Shown here piece after piece: positions 5,801-14,200 of a stretch of DNA of 38,009 bases; position 1 is the first letter of the stretch; every line of letters begins with the position of its first letter. The stretch spans positions 1 to 38,009 of the IMG/VR virus record IMGVR_UViG_3300042889_001398. One strand, given 5' to 3'. The notes under the pieces are model-generated. The model did not search any database. It was not told the DNA's origin and saw only the letters and a list, made by a program, of their open reading frames with translations. Made by a program: the position numbers and the translations under genes. Origin of the DNA: a virus.

Positions 5801-5829
5801 CCTAGGAACATAACTGTTCCTAGGATTCT
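5796..5829 (+). promoter_or_regulatory. perfect 15-bp inverted repeat covering the ribosome site of the next gene
   Basis: AGAATCCTAGGAACA (5796-5810) and TGTTCCTAGGATTCT (5815-5829) are perfect reverse complements around the loop TAAC. The right arm contains AGGA (5822-5825), the only ribosome-site candidate for ATG 5835. There is no T tract, so it is not a standard terminator. RNA read through from upstream would fold and hide the ribosome site; RNA from the promoter at 5771 would lack most of the left arm. It could equally be a protein-binding operator. Confidence 0.7.
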
Positions 5830-5834
5830 TCATT

Positions 5835-6404
5835 ATGGCCAAAACCCCAGCAACAAAACTCACTATCGCGACCGCAGGCCCGGTATCTTCCGCGAAGACC
5901 GGCCGTGGATACGTTGGGTTGGCTGGTCGGTCCCAACCCAAAGCCAAGCTGGCCGTAGTCGGTAATCGAGCCGACTCGACGATAGGCGGTCATCTCTGCG
6001 GAGACACTGATCGTATCAATTCTCAACTCGAAGCCCGAATGGGTCGACAACATAATGTGAAGTTCCGTCCACGCGGGGCCGCCCTGGCTGAGGAAGTCTT
6101 TCAGGCCCACTGGTATGGTGAAGAAGTTGATTTCGTATCCGAAGAGGATAGTTCTTCAAAGAATACATCCGATGAAGACTACCAATGGATGTATCAGACC
6201 TCATTGGATCTGGAAACAACCATCGAGCTTCAAGAGAGACTGCAGGCCCAGATCCGAAAGTTTGAGTACGCATACGACAAGATGTGTCTGGCTGCTCTTC
6301 GTTGGCATCAGCTCATGGAAGATGTTCACGATGATGATCAGGTCCGTAAGATGTTCTTGGATCTGCAGATGATCCGTAGACTCTCAGGAATTGAATACGA
6401 ATGA
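5835..6404 (+). CDS. phage hypothetical protein, basic N-terminus and helical C-terminus
   Basis: This is a 189-residue protein. Residues 1-45 are Ala/Thr/Lys/Gly-rich and probably disordered. Residues 60-85 (LEARMGRQHNVKFRPRGAALAEE) and 115-189 are mainly helical, the latter with a likely coiled-coil stretch (LDLETTIELQERLQAQIRKFE). No catalytic motif is recognised. Its ribosome site lies in the hairpin arm described at 5796-5829. The stop overlaps the next start as ATGA, beginning a chain of overlapping genes to 7456. Confidence 0.7.
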   Translation: MAKTPATKLTIATAGPVSSAKTGRGYVGLAGRSQPKAKLAVVGNRADSTIGGHLCGDTDRINSQLEARMGRQHNVKFRPRGAALAEEVFQAHWYGEEVDFVSEEDSSSKNTSDEDYQWMYQTSLDLETTIELQERLQAQIRKFEYAYDKMCLAALRWHQLMEDVHDDDQVRKMFLDLQMIRRLSGIEYE

Positions 6405-6787
6405 GTTATCCAACCACAATCGAAGAAAAGTGCCGCAAAGAATGGGGTGATCTCATTGCCAAACTCAATGCAGAGAACGCTGAGCTTAGAAAGAAGCTCA
6501 GCAAGAGCGAAGACAATCGCTATACTCTGGCGCATCAAATTGAGGATATCATCAAGGATTCTGGTATCAAGACTGGCATCAACAGTAGCCTCAAGGATAT
6601 CAAGGAAGAGGACTTCCAAGAGATCCTACCTGCACTTAAGGTGGAACTTCACAAGCGTCTCACACAGGCCTATCACTTTGATATAATGCTGAAAGCCGTT
6701 CACAGCAATGAAACCGTGGCGGGGGCCTGGAAGAAGTTCATGATGACTCTTCGGCTCTGTGGCTTCGACAAAGAGGAAGAGAAATGA
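6401..6787 (+). CDS. coiled-coil phage hypothetical protein
   Basis: This is a 128-residue protein overlapping the previous stop (ATGA), so probably translated by coupling. Residues 15-45 are a heptad-like coiled coil (LIAKLNAENAELRKKLSKSE). The rest is a charged helical domain ending FDKEEEK. There is no recognised family. It is coupled downstream by another ATGA overlap. Confidence 0.7.
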   Translation: MSYPTTIEEKCRKEWGDLIAKLNAENAELRKKLSKSEDNRYTLAHQIEDIIKDSGIKTGINSSLKDIKEEDFQEILPALKVELHKRLTQAYHFDIMLKAVHSNETVAGAWKKFMMTLRLCGFDKEEEK

Positions 6788-7203
6788 GTATCATTCACAA
6801 CAAGGTCGAGGAAAATTCCTCCATCATAGAGACTGACGAGTTCGCAGTCAGTCCTTCCACTGCTATCACATCAGCAACCACAGCAACATCATCTACCTGC
6901 AATACGACCGCAGCGACTATCTCGGGGACGGCCATTTGGTCTGGTACCTCAGTCATAGGTCGAGTCGGCACCCTGGAAACCTCTTATGGCAACCAGGTCA
7001 TTCGCTTAGATTCCAAGCAGACTGACGAGCAGGCTTTCCGTCTTCCTTGGGGTAAAGTAGCCAGTGTTTCCCATGAGGAACTGATTAAATACATTGGAGA
7101 GCGTGATCTACGTGAATCCAACGAACTGGTTCGCACTCTTTGGGACCGCTACCAAACAGCGGTAAAGCTCATATGGAGTGAAGACGATGAACAAGAAAAA
7201 TGA
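6784..7203 (+). CDS. phage hypothetical protein with Ser/Thr/Ala-rich N-terminal stretch
   Basis: This is a 139-residue protein overlapping its neighbours on both sides. Residues 20-60 are low-complexity Ser/Thr/Ala (SPSTAITSATTATSSTCNTT and on), resembling a linker or fibre-like segment. Residues 65-139 are more ordered, with FRLPWGKVASVSHEELIKYI and a helical tail. No signal peptide or catalytic motif is visible. Function unknown. Confidence 0.65.
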   Translation: MSIIHNKVEENSSIIETDEFAVSPSTAITSATTATSSTCNTTAATISGTAIWSGTSVIGRVGTLETSYGNQVIRLDSKQTDEQAFRLPWGKVASVSHEELIKYIGERDLRESNELVRTLWDRYQTAVKLIWSEDDEQEK

Positions 7204-7456
7204 GTTCATTGAGGACCTTATTCAAGATATTGAATTCAAGGACGTACCTGAAGAGTTTATCGACGGCGCACGAGTAACTAGCTACTCGGGTGAAGTCACC
7301 CTCATGGATTGTGATGAGGTGTTCAACCTCATCAGTGATCCCGAGAACCTAGAGCGTGAAGACGTGGCCAGCGTCGCTTTGATCCTTAATCTTGAGGCTA
7401 TCGGAGATGCTCTAGACTATTACGCCGAGATTTTATTGAGTTCAATTCCTGAGTGA
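7187..7456 (+). CDS. small acidic phage protein
   Basis: The start is ATG 7187, six bases after GGAGTG; an in-frame GTG at 7178 lies within that ribosome site and is unlikely. The 89-residue product is strongly acidic and helical (MNKKNEFIEDLIQDIEF, EVFNLISDPENLEREDVASV), with a hydrophobic C-terminal helix. It overlaps the preceding gene by 17 bases. It is the last member of the overlapping set before thyA. Function unknown; a small inhibitor-like or DNA-mimic role would be guesswork. Confidence 0.65.
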   Translation: MNKKNEFIEDLIQDIEFKDVPEEFIDGARVTSYSGEVTLMDCDEVFNLISDPENLEREDVASVALILNLEAIGDALDYYAEILLSSIPE

Positions 7457-7465
7457 GCGTATAGT
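7436..7465 (+). promoter_or_regulatory. probable sigma-70-type promoter for thyA
   Basis: TTGAGT (7436-7441), 18-base spacer, TATAGT (7460-7465), overlapping the end of the preceding gene. The -10 is one base from consensus and the spacer length equals that of several other promoters here. The -35 matches four of six positions. Confidence 0.45.
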
Positions 7466-7510
7466 GCTTCTGATAATTAGAATTGGCTAACAGTTCATCA
7501 GGAGTCACAA

Positions 7511-8371
7511 ATGGCTAACACGGGCGAGCAGGGTTACTTGGACCTACTCAAAGATATTCTCGACAATGGAGTCGATCGTGGAGATCGTACCGGTACGGGC
7601 ACGCGGGGCGTGTTTGGCCGGCAAATTCGTTTCAATCTCAATGAGGGCTTTCCCCTCCTGACCACCAAGAAAGTCTTCTTGCGTGGTATCATCGAGGAAC
7701 TTCTATGGTTCCTTCGTGGGTCTACGAATGCCAAGGAACTCGAGGACAAGAACGTAAACATCTGGAAGGCCTGGGGCGATCCTGAGACTCGTGAACTCGG
7801 TCCCGTTTATGGCAAACAATGGCGAAACTGGGAAAGCCCAATTGAGCATTTCGTGACCAATAGAGATGGTGACCGAATGAGTGCGGGCCAATTTACAAAG
7901 CACGTGGATCAGATCAAAGACCTTGTGGAGCGTCTAAAGGCCGATCCAAATTCACGTCGACATATAGTAGTGGCCTGGAACCCTGGTGAGATTGAATACA
8001 TGGCCCTACCGCCCTGCCACTGCCTGTTCCAATTCTTCGTCGCCGACGGCAAGCTCAGCTGTCAGCTGTACCAGCGGTCGGCCGACGTCTTCCTCGGCGT
8101 GCCGTTCAACATCGCATCATACGCACTATTGACGATGATGATTGCTCAACAGTGTGATCTTGAACTCGGTGAGTTTGTGCATACCTTTGGCGATGTCCAC
8201 ATCTACAATGACCATATGGAACAGGTGAACCTTCAGCTCACCAGGAACCCTTACGCCTTCCCCACCATGAATATCGAGAAAGCGCAGGACATCTTCTCAT
8301 ACACCATTGACTCCTTTCAACTTGAAGGATACGAGTGCCATCCCATTATCAAAGCGGACGTGAGCGCATGA
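7511..8371 (+). CDS. thyA: thymidylate synthase ThyA
   Basis: This 286-residue enzyme converts dUMP to dTMP using methylene-tetrahydrofolate, supplying the phage with dTTP. The family is certain: [12 protein letters not shown] near the start, [49 protein letters not shown], the catalytic PPCHC with Cys169, [23 protein letters not shown] and [15 protein letters not shown]. Length is close to the bacterial enzyme (264 in E. coli), with small insertions around residues 85-125. No intron or intein interrupts it, unlike T4 td. AGGAGT precedes the ATG. The stop overlaps the DHFR start, so both folate-cycle enzymes are cotranslated. Confidence 0.98.
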   Translation: MANTGEQGYLDLLKDILDNGVDRGDRTGTGTRGVFGRQIRFNLNEGFPLLTTKKVFLRGIIEELLWFLRGSTNAKELEDKNVNIWKAWGDPETRELGPVYGKQWRNWESPIEHFVTNRDGDRMSAGQFTKHVDQIKDLVERLKADPNSRRHIVVAWNPGEIEYMALPPCHCLFQFFVADGKLSCQLYQRSADVFLGVPFNIASYALLTMMIAQQCDLELGEFVHTFGDVHIYNDHMEQVNLQLTRNPYAFPTMNIEKAQDIFSYTIDSFQLEGYECHPIIKADVSA

Positions 8372-8931
8372 TTCCTCGTATGGTTGTGATTGCCGCCATG
8401 GACCGGAATGGTGCCATTGGCAAGGAGAACACGATTCCCTGGAAGGTTCCCGAAGATCTTCAGCGGTTCAAGGAACGCACTATGGGTTTTCCTATGATCA
8501 TGGGACGCACCACTTGGGAAAGTTTTGGTGGGCGAGCACTACCTGGTAGGGTCAGCATCATTCTCACAAGCCATCCCGATACGATTGAGATTAGGGAGAA
8601 GGACCGTGATAAGGTATGCGTAGTAGCCAGTCTTGAAGTTGCGACCGAACAGGCCATCAGCCTCTGCCGTATATCGGATCTAGATCAGTACTTTGTAATC
8701 GGAGGTGCGAAGCTCTATGAACAGGTAATCCATTTGGCCGATGAGTTCGATCTCACCACCGTTGACGTAGAGGTCGAGGAACCAGACACCTATTTCCCCA
8801 AAGAACAGCTCAACGAGCGTCTTGCAGGGGGTGAGTTCGCGATTAACGAGTACCACAGTACTCTGGGATATAAAGTCATCAGTGACACTGGTACGATGTT
8901 TGAAATACTCTGCGTGCAGAAACCATCCTGA
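8368..8931 (+). CDS. folA: dihydrofolate reductase
   Basis: This 187-residue enzyme regenerates tetrahydrofolate from the dihydrofolate made by ThyA. Family motifs: [32 protein letters not shown] (acidic active-site Glu in PEDLQ), [20 protein letters not shown], and [13 protein letters not shown]. Start ATG 8368 overlaps the thyA TGA (ATGA); a longer frame from GTG 8335 lies inside thyA and is discarded. The segment around residues 70-95 is slightly longer than in the E. coli enzyme. The thyA-DHFR pairing parallels T4 td and frd. A strong terminator follows. Confidence 0.95.
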   Translation: MIPRMVVIAAMDRNGAIGKENTIPWKVPEDLQRFKERTMGFPMIMGRTTWESFGGRALPGRVSIILTSHPDTIEIREKDRDKVCVVASLEVATEQAISLCRISDLDQYFVIGGAKLYEQVIHLADEFDLTTVDVEVEEPDTYFPKEQLNERLAGGEFAINEYHSTLGYKVISDTGTMFEILCVQKPS

Positions 8932-8935
8932 TAGC

Positions 8936-8964
8936 AAAAGAGCGGGGCATTGCCCCGCTCTTTT
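8936..8964. terminator. bidirectional terminator between convergent DHFR and tail fibre genes
   Basis: AAAAGAGCGGGGCA (8936-8949) and TGCCCCGCTCTTTT (8951-8964) are perfect reverse complements, with T runs on both strands. It sits five bases after the DHFR stop and two bases before the fibre stop, so one structure can end both convergent transcripts. Confidence 0.92.
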
Positions 8965-8965
8965 C

Positions 8966-10492
8966 TTATACGCTGACAGCGAGGGTACCACCGCCGCCGC
9001 CAGAGCCAGTACCATCATTACCGCCGCCTCCAGATCCACCACCCTGTACTGGTGGAGAATAGCTGCCGCCTGTGACGCCGGCCATGTTGACCACTTCACT
9101 TGTTCCTAGCGCTCTCCAGAACATTCCTGGAATTGTTCCACTACTGTCACCACCACGTTGGAAATAAACTACAGCACTACTGGCACTGAGACTCACCACC
9201 TGTAGATCAAAGTGAACGCTATTACTTTGGTAAGGATTGTGTGGTGAACCAGTTACTTGCAGGCACGAACCAGGGAATGCGATTGGGAAACTGATTGTAT
9301 AGCTTCCTTCACTTAGCGGGCCCGTGATATATCCCCATTGTTCAATGACGCCGCCGGCATGATGTAGCCAACCAGAAACACCGATGACGTGTGGAAGTTC
9401 TAGAGCATCAGCAAACACCTTACTAGCTGCGATTGCGCCAGTAGAGGATCGAACCACCACGGTGTCGTTGACCGAGGTTACACTTGGCAGCTTGTTATCC
9501 AGTCTAGCAGAGTTGGCAGAGTTAACGGATGCCGTGGCGTTAGTGGCGGTAGTAGCGTTGACCGCGTTGGTCGCGTTGACCGCGTTGGTCGCGTTGACTG
9601 CGTTGGTCGCATTAGTCGCCAGTGTCGCCAAAGTAGCTAGATCTGCAAGATCGGCGTGGTCAGCATCCAAAGCGTTTGTGGCGATGTTAGCCGTACCTGC
9701 GAGGGTGGCAAAATCTGCCGTCGTCGCGCTTCCACTCGAACCAATGAACGTGCCGTTGAATGTACCGTAGAATGTGGTCGCGTAGATCGAACCAGTGCCG
9801 TCTCGCACCGCGACGGTATTAATCGTGGCCGCAGTAGCAGGCGCTTTGTTGGTCAGAGTATTAGCAGACGTGGCGGTCGTTGCAAGTGTGGCCAAACTGG
9901 CATTGGTGGCATTCGCAGCGGTGGTTGCCGTTGTAGCATTACCGAGGAACTGTGGGGCCGTAAGGTTGCCTGATGAATCTCGGCGAGCGATCGTATTAGC
10001 CGTACCAGACGCACTACTCACATAGCTATTCAACAAGCCCGCGTCACTTGCAAAACCGGCGGTACCAGCTGAAGTCGCGTTATTGGCCATCAGAGCCAAA
10101 TCAGCGGTGCCGTGGAATGCGGTGGCGGTTAGATCGCCTGCACTGTTACGAACACTCAAGGTATTGGGAGTTGCCGCCACCGCATGGGGTGGAAGACCGG
10201 AAAGGTTAGCAACGCCATTGATAAACGTCAGGGCACTGATCCAAGCCCCATCATAATAGAACTTCAAAGTATCGTTGCCACTGTCAGACCAAAATTGGCC
10301 AGGTAGTGGATTATCAGGGGCCACGCTGTGGTTGAAGTTTTCCATCAACTTCACAAAGTTCTCTGCGACCGCCGTTCCATAGTTGACTACGCCACGACCC
10401 AACAGTGCTAGACTGGTGTTGGCGGTGTCCTTTGTCTTGTCTGTTAGATTGACGAGAATAGTTCCGTCGGACTTATGGATTCTGTAGGTCAT
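8966..10492 (-). CDS. tail fibre protein
   Basis: This is a 508-residue fibre. Residues 1-90 match the N-terminal attachment module of many myovirus fibres (YRIHKSDGTILVNL, TSLALLGRGVVNYG, ENFVKLMENFNHSVAPDNPLPGQFW). Residues 90-360 are a repetitive Ala/Thr/Asn shaft with recurring TxxTIxVRDxxGxIxAxxFxG and NATNAV units, as expected of a trimeric beta or collagen-like rod. Residues 365-450 resemble the gp53-like fibre tip domain (GVIEQWGYITG, GSYTISFPIAFPGSCLQV), probably receptor-facing. The end is Gly-rich (VQGGGSGGGGNDG and on), recalling the glycine-rich loops of T4-type adhesins. The start has AGGAGT six bases upstream and a late promoter motif 23 bases before it. It probably contacts the host surface. 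Confidence 0.88.
   Translation of the reverse strand: MTYRIHKSDGTILVNLTDKTKDTANTSLALLGRGVVNYGTAVAENFVKLMENFNHSVAPDNPLPGQFWSDSGNDTLKFYYDGAWISALTFINGVANLSGLPPHAVAATPNTLSVRNSAGDLTATAFHGTADLALMANNATSAGTAGFASDAGLLNSYVSSASGTANTIARRDSSGNLTAPQFLGNATTATTAANATNASLATLATTATSANTLTNKAPATAATINTVAVRDGTGSIYATTFYGTFNGTFIGSSGSATTADFATLAGTANIATNALDADHADLADLATLATLATNATNAVNATNAVNATNAVNATTATNATASVNSANSARLDNKLPSVTSVNDTVVVRSSTGAIAASKVFADALELPHVIGVSGWLHHAGGVIEQWGYITGPLSEGSYTISFPIAFPGSCLQVTGSPHNPYQSNSVHFDLQVVSLSASSAVVYFQRGGDSSGTIPGMFWRALGTSEVVNMAGVTGGSYSPPVQGGGSGGGGNDGTGSGGGGGTLAVSV
9555..9608 (-). repeat. three tandem 18-bp repeats in the fibre shaft
   Basis: On the + strand the unit GCGTTGACCGCGTTGGTC occurs at 9555-9572 and 9573-9590, and again at 9591-9608 with one change (C to T). 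It encodes a six-residue NATNAV repeat in the shaft. Each copy keeps the frame, so slippage would change fibre length without breaking the gene. Confidence 0.9.
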
Positions 10493-10514
10493 CCCGGACT
10501 CCTGTTGTTATTCA

Positions 10515-10522
10515 TATTTATT
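10515..10522 (-). promoter_or_regulatory. T4-type late promoter motif (AATAAATA)
   Basis: On the - strand AATAAATA lies 23 bases before the fibre ATG, the spacing shared by the other - strand late genes. RNA would start just ahead of the AGGAGT ribosome site. Confidence 0.65.
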
Positions 10523-10547
10523 GGAGCATTAAAGCCCAGGTTATCCA

Positions 10548-11147
10548 TTAGGACATTTGAATCCGAAGAGTGTAGATGACCTCGATGAGGCGATTCAGAC
10601 TCTTCTGAATTGGGTTGAAGATCACGTGAGTGAGGAGAAGACCACTACCCGCCACTGGGTCGTAGGTCTTCAGGCCAATCTCGTCAAAGACGAAATCACT
10701 CTCTAGATCCGTGTCGTCATCGAAGGCACTCTGACCAGCAGGCTCGGAATAATCCAGCGTGCAGGTAATCACGATGTCCGTGTAGATGGTGTTATTGAGA
10801 TGGTTGACCTCAATGAAATTCTTACTTGGATCGACATTGAGTGGACTTAAGTCATTCACCACCTTGAAATAGGTGGGATTGTAGAGGTTGGCGGCACTGC
10901 CTGTGGTGTTGGGTGGGAAGTAGGTAATGGCGCCCGTGCCACTTACCGTTGAACCACCGCTACCAAAGTGCATCTCATGTATGTTACCATCTGGGCGGTT
11001 AGCTAGAGCCCGGCCCATGGCAACCGAGAAGTTCTCATAGTGAATAGCATTGCGCTTGTTGAGTAGCACTTCACCGCTCTCCACGTCCTTGATCACAAGG
11101 TGACCAGTGACTTTTGGAGTAGCGTCATCATCGATATCGTAGTCCAT
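10548..11147 (-). CDS. phage structural protein, probably baseplate or fibre-connector
   Basis: This is a 199-residue protein from the ATG at 11147, preceded at about five bases by GGGAGA; a TTG at 11159 in the same frame is unlikely. It is beta-rich: GHLVIKDVESGEVLLNKRNAIHYEN, MHFGSGGSTVSGTGAITY, FKVVNDLSPLN, then FDEIGLKTYD and HVIFNPIQKSLNRLIEVIYTLRI. The IHYENFSVAMGRALANR and DEIGLKT motifs are typical of small structural proteins next to fibre genes in cyanophage-like T4 phages (from memory). Its place between the giant baseplate gene and the fibre suggests it links them. It has its own late promoter motif 24 bases upstream. Confidence 0.75.
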   Translation of the reverse strand: MDYDIDDDATPKVTGHLVIKDVESGEVLLNKRNAIHYENFSVAMGRALANRPDGNIHEMHFGSGGSTVSGTGAITYFPPNTTGSAANLYNPTYFKVVNDLSPLNVDPSKNFIEVNHLNNTIYTDIVITCTLDYSEPAGQSAFDDDTDLESDFVFDEIGLKTYDPVAGSGLLLTHVIFNPIQKSLNRLIEVIYTLRIQMS

Positions 11148-11170
11148 GGTGTCTCCCAATTATGTGCTAC

Positions 11171-11178
11171 TATTTACT
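11171..11178 (-). promoter_or_regulatory. T4-type late promoter motif (AGTAAATA)
   Basis: On the - strand AGTAAATA lies 24 bases before the ATG at 11147, immediately after the hairpin that ends the giant gene. Transcripts from it would not include that hairpin. Confidence 0.65.
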
Positions 11179-11206
11179 CCAGAGAGGATCCTTAGATCCT
11201 CTCTGG
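11179..11206 (-). terminator. 12-bp hairpin with the giant gene's stop codon in its loop
   Basis: CCAGAGAGGATC (11179-11190) and GATCCTCTCTGG (11195-11206) are perfect reverse complements around a four-base loop that contains the stop codon TAA (11194-11192 on the - strand). No T tract follows; instead the late promoter motif AGTAAATA abuts it. It may protect the 3' end of the 11.9-kb message, act as a processing site, or attenuate readthrough. Confidence 0.5.
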
Positions 11207-14200
11207 TCCTGGCGTTACTGTGGCTAGGAGGAAAGTTCTCCAAGAGGCATTCTGAGCCTCGAGCTTGTCAGTAGTTGAATTCTCGGGCCACACTTTGGCC
11301 CGACCATTCACACCTGGTAGCCACTGGGTGATGCTGCCTTCTAGAACTTCATCTCCGATGGCGTGGATCTTCACAGCATTGCCGTTAGTCCAGTTAGATG
11401 TCTGAGCCGCTATTAGTACTTTAGTAACGGAATATCCTGCCTGATAACCAGTGTATGTGGTCGCCGCCTGTGTGAGAACCACGTTGGTACCCTGTACGAT
11501 GTAGTCAGGACCCAAGTTAAGGCGCTGAACGTAGGTGGGCTTTCCAGCTGCTGTGAAGATCAGAGTCACGAACACATGCTCAGCCAGACCATCCCAATTG
11601 GCATTGTTGATAGCCAGTGTGAGTGTCGATGAGGCGTTATAGAAAGTCCTCGACTGCTTCTCGGTGGCAGCTCTAGATGTAGAACCTGTACCACGTTCGA
11701 CTCCAGTAAGTTTGAACTTGTTGGCCGCAAGAGCTTCCACTCCCCAATAAACTAGGCGTTCCTTACCAATCCATATTACACCTGGATGAGTGCGGGCCGC
11801 GATGGCTGCAAGTTCTATCTCATCAATTTCGATATCACCATTAGCGTCGAGAATAATGTCACCATTCACGTCACGTTTGGCTTTACCCAAATTCAACCTC
11901 AGTGAATCCAAGAAGGGCTGGCTAGGATTCTCGGGATCATGGAATGGGAAGATTGCAGAAGGAGCCTGAATGGTGACTTCAGTGGAAGTGTTCTTGATTA
12001 CCGTAAGGTCTTCCGCAAGGGTCACGTCCTTGTCTAGAAGGCGAACAGCCTCCCATCGGTCCATACCTGATTTGAAGAATCTCATCGCGGTGGGTTGAGT
12101 CAAAAGACCACCTGTCTTTTGATAAACTGTGATCACCAATGGTGCGCGAGGACGCATTTTCAGTAGTTCGTCAGGATGCCCACTATCAACCGTTGGTTGA
12201 ATGAAGTCACCACCATCAAGCATAATAGCAGCTGGGCCGTAGATATCCGGAGACACCACTGGCACGGCAATGTTTCCTGGAAGAGTAGTGGGAACCTTGA
12301 ACAGGCCACTCTCCTCGTCATACACTGGATCCATAGTGCGTTCACCGGCCTCGGTGCGGATGCCATCAACATCTGCGGCAGTATCTAGGAATGAACGGTC
12401 CTCAATTGACACGTCGACACCGATGGCGAGTTCACGCTCGTTGCCCCAGCCTGATTCGAAGTCCCAGACGTACTGGTCGTACATTCCCTGTGCGAATGGA
12501 TCACCCAGTGCCGTTGTTCCACGGAAGTCCACGCCCTCAAGAAGTTCGTTGAATGCCTTACGCTTCATACCGGGACGTGGTTCGTAATACTGGTTAACGC
12601 GATCAACCATACTTGAGGCCCAATCTCTGTCCCAAGACACTGCCCAAATCTCATGCCACATCGTGCCATCCCAGATCCATTGAGTGTCGTCACGAGCGAC
12701 GGTCACGATGGTTCCGGCTGAGATCTCGCGACGGCGGACCAGGTTATTGCGCTCATCCATGTTACGAACCGCGATGTCTCCATATGGGTCGGCGTCGTCA
12801 ATTAGATCACCGCTGCTCACACTACCATGCGTGCCAGTATAGTGGTCCTCATTGCTATCCCATGGCACATCAGGCATATCCCAGCCTGATACTTCATCAC
12901 TCGCAATACGGTCGAAGAGTACGCGGGTTTTGAGTCGACGAATTGGGTTCCACGTCGCATCCCAGCGAAGTAGATTCAAGTTTCCATTCTGATAGTTGTC
13001 GTACCAGTCCTTCCAAGGCTTCCGCGTCTGCATGATTTCAAGATCTAGAGGATCATTGAAGCGTAGATTGCGGTACTCGTTCATACCGGTTGCATATACA
13101 GGACGGTCAAAGTCGGTGACGCCGGTGCGTGCGATATCTGGCTTTGTGGACAGTCTACGCACATAGTCACGAATCTTAACGTGGTATGGTTTGACCTCTT
13201 CCACATATTTGACCACGTTATCAATTTGATCCTTGAAGGCCAATGGGCTCTGACGTAGTTCCTCGGAGTATCCACCCAGATAGAGGAACGAGGTTTTGAA
13301 TGCCCAATCAACCTGTTGATTGAGTGCGAGTGCGCCCTTGAGCATATCGAAGAACAGCTCATTGATCTGAAGTTTGTCAAACAGAGTATCGTAGAAGTGC
13401 CCTAGTAACCAACGGAGTTCATGAGAACCATCACGCTTAGTAATTGCCGTGAGATCATAGCCCTGGTATCCATAGAGCAGAGCGTCGCTACGGTAGAAAC
13501 TATCCTTGAGCTCGATGGTTCCGTTTTGTACGGCCACCACTTCCCAGCCTCCGTTGGTATAAACGCTCCAGGACCAACGAGAATCATTAGCGTCTTGTCT
13601 GTCGATTTGAACCAGAGTGCCTTTAAGGAGAGTTTCATCCACAATGTTCGCGGCATCACGAGTGGCGCGATCAGCAAAGCGGTAGTTGGGGAAATCACTC
13701 TTGCTCCATCCCTCAGCATACCAATCGGCATACTGCCAGAGTTCACCTTCTTGCATACGCCATTTCTGCGCACGTTCCATAAAGAAACCCTTGCTATCAC
13801 TCTGTGGATGACTGGGATCATATCGCCATAGAGTCCAGAAACCATTAGCAGTCTGTGTATCGGTGAGCAGAATACGCTGACCGATTACGACTTGTCCTTC
13901 ATCCAACAGCGCATCACGGTAGTCCATGTCAGGCGCTTCAAAGCTATATTCGTGTGGATAGGGTAATGGTTCCGAGGATTCGAAGACCTCACGCCAGTTG
14001 AACCAAACATCTACGAATGGCTTCTTGCTCAGGATCGCGTTGATGCTTTCGATGAGTAGGCTGCGAGCTCTATGACTTGGGCGACCGTCAGTTTCGGCGG
14101 CAAACCAACTCTGGCGAGGGCGAATAAGGTTACCCAAAGCCTCGCTCTTGGTGAGCAGAGGAGCGGGAACCATTCGTGGATTCTCCACCACACTTTTCTG

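Noticed and set aside
5801-5830. Intrinsic terminator at the inverted repeat before 5835
   Set aside because: The stem is followed by ATTCTTCATT rather than a T run, the right arm holds the ribosome site of the next gene, and a promoter overlaps the left arm, so a regulatory role fits better.
9555-9608. CRISPR-like array from regularly spaced 18-bp repeats
   Set aside because: The units are directly tandem without spacers, and they encode a repeat in frame with the fibre.
9384-10025. Long + strand frames opposite the tail fibre shaft
   Set aside because: They are the antisense image of a low-complexity Ala/Thr/Asn repeat, which gives long open frames on the other strand. They lack start signals and conserved motifs.
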